Positions 1 through 4,892 of a stretch of DNA of 8,431 nucleotides are shown here, in pieces. Numbering within the stretch: position 1 is the stretch's first letter; every line of letters begins with the position of its first letter. The position numbers and the translations under genes are program-made. The DNA comes from Candidatus Bathyarchaeota archaeon (lineage in GTDB: Archaea > Thermoproteota > Bathyarchaeia > 40CM-2-53-6). A model generated the notes under the pieces. The model had not been told where the DNA came from and ran no database searches. It was given only the letters and a program-made list of their open reading frames with translations. The DNA is taken from assembly GCA_005883695.1 (NCBI GenBank), contig VBBV01000072.1:1-8431 (forward strand), in the 5' to 3' direction.

Positions 1-651
1 CAAGCTGGAATGGCAATAGTTGCGGGCGAGACAGCTATTGTCCCGGACCTTCTCTCCAAGGATCCAGGGCTAGACCTTGTCGGGATGGCAGCAGGCATCG
101 GTAAAAAGAAAGACCTCATCCTCGGCGATGAGATTCGAAATGGCGACTCGCTGGTCGGGGTTGCCAGTTCGGGAATACACTCAAACGGTCTAACCCTCGC
201 CAGGAAAATTCTCCTAAGAGAGTACAAGCTGAGAGAGAACGTCCCTGAGCTGGGCCGAAGCATTGGCGAGGAACTGCTAGAACCTACTCGAATCTACGTC
301 AAGCCGGTTCTAGAGGCGACAAGAAAACTAGAGGTTCACGGGCTTGCTCACATAACAGGAGGAGCGTTTGCAAAACTTGACCGGATAGTCGGGCATGCAG
401 GACTTGGAGCTAGCATTGAACAGCTTCCCCCTACACCGGGAATATTCCGGATTATTCAGAAGCGCGGAAGAGTCTCCAATCGGGAAATGTACCGGACTTT
501 CAATATGGGAGCGGGCTTCGTTTTAGTCTGCCCTGAGAAAACTCAAGACGCCGCGATTCGACTTTTCACTAAACATGGCCTTAACGCGTTCGATCTCGGG
601 AGGGTGGAGAAAAAGAGAGGAATCCGAGTCAAAGATACGGTTGTCAACTGA
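1..651 (+). CDS. purM: Phosphoribosylformylglycinamidine cyclo-ligase (AIR synthetase), C-terminal part
   Basis: PurM closes the imidazole ring: it converts formylglycinamidine ribonucleotide (FGAM) plus ATP to aminoimidazole ribonucleotide (AIR), step 5 of purine synthesis, in the cytosol. The frame is open from base 1, so the gene begins outside the window. About 216 residues remain of a family length near 345. Visible family motifs, in order, are AGETAIVPDLL near the left edge, the SSGIHSNG loop, EPTRIYVKPVLEA, HGLAHITGGAF and MYRTFNMGAGF. These match the ATP-binding and C-terminal domains of PurM closely. The usual GGETAEMP loop reads AGETAIVP here; I believe such variants occur in archaea but cannot check. 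The stop is TGA at 649-651, inside a small perfect hairpin. The gene converges on the CDGSH gene, with only 30 bases between the stops. Identification is secure; the N-terminus is not visible. Confidence 0.96.
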   Translation, partial: QAGMAIVAGETAIVPDLLSKDPGLDLVGMAAGIGKKKDLILGDEIRNGDSLVGVASSGIHSNGLTLARKILLREYKLRENVPELGRSIGEELLEPTRIYVKPVLEATRKLEVHGLAHITGGAFAKLDRIVGHAGLGASIEQLPPTPGIFRIIQKRGRVSNREMYRTFNMGAGFVLVCPEKTQDAAIRLFTKHGLNAFDLGRVEKKRGIRVKDTVVN

Positions 652-683
652 CAACTACTAGATGAGCTTCAGTTCTCTGAGCT
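640..683. terminator. Two small hairpins between convergent genes
   Basis: A perfect 6-bp stem (GTTGTC 640-645, GACAAC 650-655, loop AACT) contains the purM stop codon. A second stem with one bulged base (AGCT-CAG 665-672, CTGAGCT 677-683) reaches into the stop codon of the opposing CDGSH gene. Together they could end transcription from both sides, but no T-run follows either stem. The assignment is inference from position and pairing only. Confidence 0.3.
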
Positions 684-879
684 AGGCTTCTGCCTTAGAA
701 TGTTCTGTGAGGACTTTGAGGTCTGCAGGTTTGGCGTGGAATCCGTTCTTTGCGTGGGTCCCGTCGCAGAGGGGTTTGTTGCTGGAGCCACCACATCTGC
801 ACAAAGCACTGAACACCTTCCCATCAAGATAGACGAGGTTTGGATCGTTTTCCGTAGACTTGATCTCTACTGTATGCAT
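682..879 (-). CDS. CDGSH-type iron-sulfur protein (single domain)
   Basis: This 65-residue protein is little more than one CDGSH zinc-finger-like domain, which binds a redox-active 2Fe-2S cluster through three cysteines and one histidine. The full signature is present at about residues 27-42 (ATG numbering): CRCGGSSNKPLCDGTH, which fits C-x-C-x2-S-x3-P-x-C-D-G-T-H exactly. There is no signal peptide or membrane segment, so it should be cytosolic. Its redox partner is not visible from the neighbours. I chose ATG at 879 over the TTG at 885. A TATA-like box centred near 907 predicts a transcript start near 881, so the TTG would be untranscribed and the ATG nearly leaderless. The family is widespread in bacteria and archaea, and the specific role is unknown. 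Confidence 0.92.
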   Translation of the reverse strand: MHTVEIKSTENDPNLVYLDGKVFSALCRCGGSSNKPLCDGTHAKNGFHAKPADLKVLTEHSKAEA

Positions 880-903
880 GATCAAAGTGGTCCCAATGGA
901 TTC

Positions 904-911
904 TATTTAAG
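904..911 (-). promoter_or_regulatory. TATA box of the CDGSH gene
   Basis: CTTAAATA on the minus strand is centred about 28 bases before ATG 879. This is the archaeal spacing for transcription starting at or next to the start codon. No Shine-Dalgarno sequence is seen, which agrees with a leaderless mRNA. Confidence 0.55.
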
Positions 912-952
912 CAGAGAAAAAGAAAAGGTCGTCAAATGTGAGGAAGAGCCCG

Positions 953-965
953 AAAAAAAGGGGGG
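953..965 (-). terminator. Poly-T terminator after the SHOCT gene
   Basis: On the minus strand, six C are followed by seven T (T-run 953-959), about 17 bases after the SHOCT stop codon. Archaeal RNA polymerase can terminate at such T-runs without a hairpin. A further T-rich stretch at about 915-929 may act as a backup. Confidence 0.5.
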
Positions 966-981
966 TCTATTTGTTCGGAGT

Positions 982-1368
982 TTAGAACGGTGGTTGGTTG
1001 GTGTTTTGTTGCTGTAGGTCGCGCATCATTTGTTCGAACTGTTCTTTGGTGATCTCTCCCTTGGCGTATCTTTCTCGAATGATGTAGTAGGATTGGTCTT
1101 GGTATCGCCAATATCTTCCTCGATAGCCCCATCCCCCTCTCCATGGGAAGATTAGCCATCTGAGAATCCAGAAGGATGCGAATATTCCGAAGATGAAGAA
1201 TAGCGGGAACGGGAAGAAGAAGTACGGGTAGTACGTGCCTGCAACGGGTGCAGAGCGTGTTGCGAATAGCAAGGCTGAGACTGCGATTGATGCTACGACA
1301 ACGGCGACTAGCGGGAATATGCCCCAAGCGAAGAAGTGTCTGGGCCGACTCCATTCATGTTCACTCAT
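982..1368 (-). CDS. Two-helix membrane protein with C-terminal SHOCT domain
   Basis: The 128-residue protein has a short polar N-terminus, a first membrane helix at about residues 13-37, an aromatic outer loop, and a second helix at about 46-75. An Arg/Trp-rich segment follows, then a cytosolic SHOCT motif at about 95-118 (IIRERYAKGEITKEQFEQMM). SHOCT (short C-terminal domain) is a small helical module thought to mediate oligomerisation or tethering; it gives no enzymatic function. Positive charges on both ends suggest that both termini are inside. ATG at 1368 is well supported by AGGAGG at 1377-1382 with 8-base spacing, which implies a leadered mRNA, unlike its neighbours. Upstream lies a tandem 14-bp repeat that may be an operator, and a poly-T terminator follows. 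The function is unknown. Confidence 0.85.
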   Translation of the reverse strand: MSEHEWSRPRHFFAWGIFPLVAVVVASIAVSALLFATRSAPVAGTYYPYFFFPFPLFFIFGIFASFWILRWLIFPWRGGWGYRGRYWRYQDQSYYIIRERYAKGEITKEQFEQMMRDLQQQNTNQPPF

Positions 1369-1376
1369 TCATTTCG

Positions 1377-1382
1377 CCTCCT
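1377..1382 (-). promoter_or_regulatory. Strong Shine-Dalgarno site of the SHOCT gene
   Basis: AGGAGG lies 8 bases before ATG 1368 on the minus strand. It fixes the start and is the only strong ribosome binding site I found next to a start codon in this window. Confidence 0.75.
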
Positions 1383-1394
1383 TTGCCGACGCTT

Positions 1395-1437
1395 CGATAT
1401 CGGTATAACGATATCGGTATAACGATATCCGATATAA
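1395..1437. repeat. Tandem 14-bp repeat, putative operator/promoter of the SHOCT gene
   Basis: The unit CGATATCGGTATAA occurs twice without gap (1395-1408 and 1409-1422). It is followed by a degenerate third copy of 15 bases, CGATATCCGATATAA (1423-1437). The two full units each begin with the 8-bp palindrome CGATATCG; the third copy keeps only CGATATC. On the minus strand the far end reads CTTATATC (1430-1437), a plausible TATA box. That would put the transcript start near 1407, inside the repeats and about 40 bases before the SHOCT start codon. This layout suits binding of a dimeric repressor over the core promoter. The repeat is seen directly; the regulatory role is inferred. Confidence 0.55.
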
Positions 1438-1447
1438 GGATTCTCCT

Positions 1448-1509
1448 AATCGAACCAGCGGGATTGGAAACTTTCAGGAAAACAGGATAATCTGGTTCGA
1501 TTTATCCTG
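1448..1509 (-). terminator. Overlapping inverted repeats after the 61-aa gene
   Basis: A perfect 11-bp inverted repeat (AATCGAACCAG 1448-1458, CTGGTTCGATT 1492-1502; 33-base loop) overlaps a perfect 8-bp one (CAGGATAA 1483-1490, TTATCCTG 1502-1509; 11-base loop). The stop codon of the upstream gene (1502-1504) lies within the shared arm, so the two stems cannot form fully together. It may be a terminator or mRNA-stabilising structure; no T-run follows. Confidence 0.35.
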
Positions 1510-1687
1510 CGTTCCATGTCACTCCGACCAGTAGATGCTGTAGGATTAACATACTGAGAATCAGAGCCGTGATGGTTACGAATATCATTCCCAAGTTAAT
1601 GGCTAAGTTTTCACCTAAGGATTTCACTCGGTAAGGCTCGTAGTCCCTCTCAATTGTCAACGCAGAATCGATATCATCGGGTTCCAA
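1502..1687 (-). CDS. Small single-helix membrane protein, unrecognised
   Basis: I do not recognise this protein. From TTG 1687 it has about 61 residues: an acidic, polar N-terminal half (EPDDIDSALTIERDYEPYRV) and one C-terminal hydrophobic helix of about 24 residues ending a few residues before the stop, like a tail-anchored protein. The frame is open further, to a TTG at 1729 that would add 14 residues. That codon overlaps a good TATA box (TTTATATT, 1719-1726), which predicts transcription from about 1696, so the shorter form is preferred. It lies between split purH and the SHOCT membrane protein, all on the minus strand, but has its own promoter. A coding role is plausible from the clear polar/helix layout, but the evidence is moderate. 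Confidence 0.5.
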   Translation of the reverse strand: MEPDDIDSALTIERDYEPYRVKSLGENLAINLGMIFVTITALILSMLILQHLLVGVTWNAG

Positions 1688-1718
1688 GAGGATCCATCCT
1701 CTTACAAGTCGGAAGCGG

Positions 1719-1726
1719 AATATAAA
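1719..1726 (-). promoter_or_regulatory. TATA box of the 61-aa membrane protein gene
   Basis: TTTATATT on the minus strand is centred near 1722, 47 or more bases past the purH stop. It predicts a transcript start near 1696, about 9 bases before TTG 1687. Confidence 0.5.
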
Positions 1727-1772
1727 CAATCAATACGAACGACACAGTTTTGGAAGCGGGGTTCAGCTCTTC

Positions 1773-2858
1773 TTAGAAATGCCTGAAAGACCGTTCACTA
1801 GTAAATACCATCTTCATCCCGTGCTCGTCGCACGCTTTGACGATCCCCGGGTCTTCCACAGACCCGCCCGGTTGGACGATGGCCGAAACCCCCTCCTTCG
1901 CCAGCGCTTCTATATTGTCCAGTTTCGGAAGGAACCCGTCAGAAGCCAGCACGCTGCCTGCCAAAATGTGGCCGAGCTTGTGAGCCTTGCCGATAGAGTT
2001 CTCTATGGCCCCGATCCTGTCTTGCTGGCCGGTCCCGATCGCCAGGGACGTTCCGTTTTTCCAGAAGACTACCGCGTTTGACCGAACCTCGCATGCCACC
2101 CACCACGCATGCAGCAGATCCAAATACTCCTGATCTGACGGCTTCTTCTCTGTAGGTACCCGGAGGTTTTTCATCTCTTCCAGCGACAATATGCTGGTTC
2201 GGTACGGGTCCTCGATGATCAGCGATCCGTCTTCGAGCACCACCACATCCGGGGGCATGGCGACATCCCTCGCTTTTTGAACTGGGACTTCTCCAACTCG
2301 TATGTCCTTCTTGGATTCGAAAACCCTCAAGGCGTCAGAACCATACCCCGGCGCATAGACAACTTCAACAAACGTCTTCATGATCTCCTCTGCGGTCTTT
2401 CGGTCAACAGAACTGTTGAATACTAGGACGCTGCCAAAGGCGGCCCGGCTGTCAGCGTCTCTAGCATGCGCGTACACCAGAGCTAGACTTTCCTCTTCTC
2501 TAGAAACAGCCACGCCTGATGGGTTAAGATGTTTCATCACTGCCACGGCGGGCTCTTTGAAGTAGCTCGTGATCCGCAGCCCATGACTTCCATCCTCAAT
2601 ATTCGTCGCTGAAGGTCCATCTTTCCCCCATTTCACCCAGTCAACATTTCCTATGCCGCCCTTCGATGATTTCGGTTTGTACAAGGCGGCTTTCTGGTGC
2701 GGGTTGGTCCCGTACCGCAGCCCTCGCATCCGGCTCTCTACTCTCCACTGAACCTTTGAGTACTCGAACACCTTGTTCCCGATAGTCAGCTTCAGTGATA
2801 ATGGTAGATTCTCGTCTCGGGCTGTCCGGTAGATCCGGCGGATCTCTTGCCCGCTCAT
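1773..2858 (-). CDS. purH: AICAR transformylase domain of split PurH
   Basis: This cytosolic enzyme transfers a formyl group from 10-formyl-tetrahydrofolate to AICAR, giving FAICAR, the penultimate step to IMP. The 361 residues match the C-terminal domain of bifunctional PurH. YGTNPHQ is at 49-55. The catalytic Lys-His pair is at 109-110 in MKHLNPSG, and SNAVVF with the family Asn is at 260-265. GTGQQDR is at 276-281, ASDGFLP at 305-311, VQPGGS at 328-333, and the C-terminus ends in FRHF. Residues 1-45 correspond to the linker of the bifunctional enzyme. The start ATG overlaps the stop of the cyclohydrolase ORF (ATGA, 2855-2858), so the two are probably translationally coupled. Many archaea use PurP and PurO instead, so a PurH-type route is noteworthy. 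All active-site motifs I can recognise are intact. Confidence 0.95.
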   Translation of the reverse strand: MSGQEIRRIYRTARDENLPLSLKLTIGNKVFEYSKVQWRVESRMRGLRYGTNPHQKAALYKPKSSKGGIGNVDWVKWGKDGPSATNIEDGSHGLRITSYFKEPAVAVMKHLNPSGVAVSREEESLALVYAHARDADSRAAFGSVLVFNSSVDRKTAEEIMKTFVEVVYAPGYGSDALRVFESKKDIRVGEVPVQKARDVAMPPDVVVLEDGSLIIEDPYRTSILSLEEMKNLRVPTEKKPSDQEYLDLLHAWWVACEVRSNAVVFWKNGTSLAIGTGQQDRIGAIENSIGKAHKLGHILAGSVLASDGFLPKLDNIEALAKEGVSAIVQPGGSVEDPGIVKACDEHGMKMVFTSERSFRHF

Positions 2859-3451
2859 CCCTTCACCTTGCCCAAGTAACTCTCTATCGCAGCATCGTAC
2901 TGTGCTGTCACTGCGAAGGCCTCACGAGCAAGCTTGTGTCTCAACTCATCTTTGATCGATTCATGTTTGTCCAACTCCCGTATCAAAACATCATACTGGG
3001 CAGGTCTGGTCAACGGCACGACTCTATTGTTGAGAAACGCTCCCTTCGCTGCAGCACGGATCAACGTGACACCTCCAATATCTATATTGTCAATCGCCCT
3101 ACGCAAGTTCGCAGGGTCGCTCTTCACAACCTCGCGAAACGGATACAGGTTCACCACGACAAAATCCATCGGTTCAATCCCGTTCTCGCGAAGATATTTT
3201 TCTTGTACTGGGTCTTTCCAGTCACCTAGAGTCCCAGCGTGAATCTTGGGATGCAGCGTTTTCACCAATCCACCAGGCATCTCGGGAAACCCGGTGTAGG
3301 TTGAGACCTCTACGACTTCGTGTCTGAGTTTTCGGATCGCTTGGGCTGTGCCAGTTGAGCTGATCACTTTGATCTTGTGTCTTGCAAACGCTCCGACTAT
3401 GTGTTCCAGCCTGGACTTGTCGTAGACCGAGATCAGAGCATTGCCGGTCAA
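2855..3451 (-). CDS. purH: IMP cyclohydrolase domain of split PurH
   Basis: This enzyme closes FAICAR to IMP, the last step of purine synthesis. Its 198 residues equal the N-terminal MGS-like domain of bifunctional PurH. ALISVYDK is at 5-12, STGT at 32-35, YTGFPEMPGG at 52-61, and KTLHPKIHAG at 64-73 with the conserved Lys. NLYPF is at 101-105 (Tyr103), DNIDIGG at 121-127 (Asp124), RAAAK at 132-136 (Lys136), and TAQYDAAI near the end. The start is TTG at 3451, since no ATG or GTG is in frame back to the stop at 3500-3502. A TATA box at 3486-3493 predicts a leader of about 12 bases. Its TGA overlaps the ATG of the transformylase ORF. Catalytic residues look intact, so this is a functional split rather than an evident pseudogene. 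Confidence 0.94.
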   Translation of the reverse strand: MTGNALISVYDKSRLEHIVGAFARHKIKVISSTGTAQAIRKLRHEVVEVSTYTGFPEMPGGLVKTLHPKIHAGTLGDWKDPVQEKYLRENGIEPMDFVVVNLYPFREVVKSDPANLRRAIDNIDIGGVTLIRAAAKGAFLNNRVVPLTRPAQYDVLIRELDKHESIKDELRHKLAREAFAVTAQYDAAIESYLGKVKG

Positions 3452-3485
3452 GGATTTCGCGCAGAACTTTGCCGGGTCCGTTGTA

Positions 3486-3493
3486 TTATTTAA
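3486..3493 (-). promoter_or_regulatory. TATA box of split purH
   Basis: TTAAATAA on the minus strand is centred near 3489 and predicts transcription from about 3463, some 12 bases before TTG 3451. No Shine-Dalgarno sequence is visible. Confidence 0.55.
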
Positions 3494-3498
3494 TCTGG

Positions 3499-3535
3499 CT
3501 TAGGAGAACTTCGACTAGCGTAACTTTCTCCTAAG
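3499..3535 (-). terminator. Perfect 10-bp stem-loop spanning the methyltransferase stop
   Basis: CTTAGGAGAA (3499-3508) and TTCTCCTAAG (3526-3535) form a perfect inverted repeat. The 17-base loop holds the methyltransferase stop codon (3515-3517). It lies just before the purH promoter on the same strand and may insulate the two genes. There is no T-run, so a terminator role is inference. Confidence 0.4.
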
Positions 3536-4114
3536 AACGGCCACCATCGAGCGTAACGTCCCGGCGTCAGACACCATTGTATAGTGCTTCGGTACGCCGA
3601 TTGTAAAATGATCTGAGAAGTACTTCTCCAGGCATTTCTCAGACAGGCAGGTGAATTGCCCGTGGGATTCCTTGTTGCTCGCGCCTCTGAGAAGAAAATA
3701 CGCGCTGGGCTTGGCGACACGAGCCACTTCAGAGGCATAACCGGTCCATTCGTCCAGATCCAGATTGTGAAGACAACCTCTATCGTTCAAGAATACAAAC
3801 TCCTTGTCGGGATATGGTAGGTCGAGAACTGTTCCAGTCCGGAAATCGATTTGCAACCGCCGCCGTTTGGCCGAGGACTTGGCCAGTTTTATCGCCTTGT
3901 CGGACACATCTATTCCTGATGCTCGGAAGCCGTTTTCGGCGAGAAACATTGTTTCAACGCCGGTTCCACATCCAAGGTCGAGAGCAGACCCCTTTCTGAC
4001 GATGCCCGCAGCTAGCAGGGTCGCAAGTTCTTGGCTTGGGTTGCTGTAATGCCAGTGATTCTTGTACTCCCCGGAAATGTATGCTTCGTTCCAGCTGAAC
4101 TTGTCCCCACTCAA
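3515..4114 (-). CDS. Class I SAM-dependent methyltransferase
   Basis: This cytosolic protein of 199 residues has a Rossmann-fold methyltransferase domain. Motif I is ALDLGCGTGVET at 44-55 (SAM binding), motif II is GIDVS at 67-71 with the acidic ribose-binding Asp69, and DLPYPDKEF at 98-106 gives the motif III region. NDRGCLHNL at 110-118 resembles the DRGxxH strand common in small thiopurine/UbiE-like methyltransferases. An N-terminal segment WNEAYISGEYKNHW precedes the fold and is typical of this subgroup. The substrate cannot be told from the sequence. The only possible start in the frame is TTG 4114, since a stop lies at 4133-4135. No clear Shine-Dalgarno sequence or strong TATA box precedes it. 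It sits between the purH promoter and the ABC region and seems monocistronic. Confidence 0.88.
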   Translation of the reverse strand: MSGDKFSWNEAYISGEYKNHWHYSNPSQELATLLAAGIVRKGSALDLGCGTGVETMFLAENGFRASGIDVSDKAIKLAKSSAKRRRLQIDFRTGTVLDLPYPDKEFVFLNDRGCLHNLDLDEWTGYASEVARVAKPSAYFLLRGASNKESHGQFTCLSEKCLEKYFSDHFTIGVPKHYTMVSDAGTLRSMVAVLRRKLR

Positions 4115-4193
4115 ACCAGCGAGCCAGCAGCTTTAGCTGATTAGTGACGGATTTCTACGTTCCCTTTTCCGGAATCTCAGTACTGACGTATGG

Positions 4194-4200
4194 AAAAATT
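4194..4200 (-). terminator. Short T-run after the ABC-linked gene
   Basis: On the minus strand AATTTTT lies about 55 bases beyond the stop of the 183-aa membrane protein gene. It is the only T-rich stretch in this intergenic region, a weak candidate end for the ABC transcript. Nothing else was found in 4115-4253. Confidence 0.25.
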
Positions 4201-4253
4201 GTCCTGGTCATAAATGGTGGAATGAGGAATGCTACCGGTATCGAGTTCTCGTC

Positions 4254-4805
4254 CTAAGGCCACCCAAGCCCCGCCTTTTCCACAGGCAGGATTCTTCTTG
4301 CAAGTTTTCCAGCTGCTGTATGCTGGTAGAAGATTGCAAGTGTTAGGAGGCCGGTCAAGCCCAAGATCCCTGCGCCTGCCCAGAAGAATGGAAGTGCTGT
4401 GACTATGTGGAATATTTTCGCCGCTACGTTCATCTGGGTGAAGACCTGGTTATGGGACGTTATTGTCAAGAATACTGTTCCTCCGTTGGCCGCGGTGATA
4501 GGAGTGCTTGGAATATCGAATGTTCCCGCGGGAAAAGTGCTTGTGAAGATTACCAGGTCCGTCTCAACGAGCGTCAGTGTGACAGTAGCCGTGTTTCCGG
4601 TCGTTATGTGTGCTGACGCGTAATAGCCCGAAAGCGCATATCCAATCACCGTTTGCAAGGCACTAGCAGAATAGCCGACTGGTGTCGAATATGCTGCGAC
4701 ATCTTGTTCTGCAGGCGCAGGGAAAGATAACAGTACCAGGCCAGCGATTAGCAAGCTGCAAAGAATGGCGAGAGTGTACCGTTGACGCTGGCTGAACTTG
4801 GGCAT
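4254..4805 (-). CDS. Two-helix membrane protein with Thr-rich outer domain, ABC-linked
   Basis: I do not recognise the family. The 183 residues comprise a basic N-terminus, a first hydrophobic helix at about 12-30 (signal anchor or signal peptide, with a PAPA segment after it), an outer region at about 31-136 rich in Thr, Ser and Val, and a second helix at about 137-159. A short basic cytosolic tail follows (GKLARRILPVEK). The outer part alternates hydrophobic and Thr residues, as a beta-sandwich would. ATG 4805 is the first start in the frame; no strong Shine-Dalgarno sequence is seen. It follows the permease stop by 87 bases on the same strand, so it may be the third gene of the ABC unit and an accessory surface subunit. 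That link rests on position only. A weak TATA-like CTTAGATC near 4827-4834 could instead give it its own promoter. Confidence 0.7.
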   Translation of the reverse strand: MPKFSQRQRYTLAILCSLLIAGLVLLSFPAPAEQDVAAYSTPVGYSASALQTVIGYALSGYYASAHITTGNTATVTLTLVETDLVIFTSTFPAGTFDIPSTPITAANGGTVFLTITSHNQVFTQMNVAAKIFHIVTALPFFWAGAGILGLTGLLTLAIFYQHTAAGKLARRILPVEKAGLGWP

Positions 4806-4892
4806 GCCGGCTCAAGATGATCATTCGATCTAAGCCAGAACTAAGCCCGCCGTACCCTACTCCATTTCCCACTAGTAACGGTTACCCGTTCG

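Noticed and set aside
880..885. TTG at 885 as the start of the CDGSH gene
   Set aside because: It lies upstream of the transcript start predicted from the TATA box; ATG 879 is a better start and adds no family mismatch.
932..1354. 140-residue minus-strand ORF overlapping the SHOCT gene
   Set aside because: It is a shadow frame of the SHOCT gene; its composition is unprotein-like, and the SHOCT frame has helices, a motif and a Shine-Dalgarno site.
1395..1437. Short tandem repeats as a possible CRISPR remnant
   Set aside because: Units are only 14 bases, adjacent without spacers, and no cas genes are near.
1492..1510. GGTTCGATT resembling a tRNA T-loop, possible tRNA fragment or attachment site
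   Set aside because: No acceptor stem, anticodon arm or D-arm can be found around it; it is one arm of an inverted repeat.
1688..1729. TTG at 1729 as the start of the small membrane protein
   Set aside because: It overlaps the TATA box of the same gene, so it would not be transcribed from that promoter.
4155..4211. 18-codon minus-strand ORF before the methyltransferase gene, possible leader peptide
   Set aside because: No ribosome binding site, no convincing promoter spacing and no attenuator-like codon run; this length is expected by chance.
4877..4890. Small inverted repeat AACGG/CCGTT just after the permease stop as a terminator
   Set aside because: A 5-bp stem with no T-run is common by chance, and the next gene on the strand may be co-transcribed.
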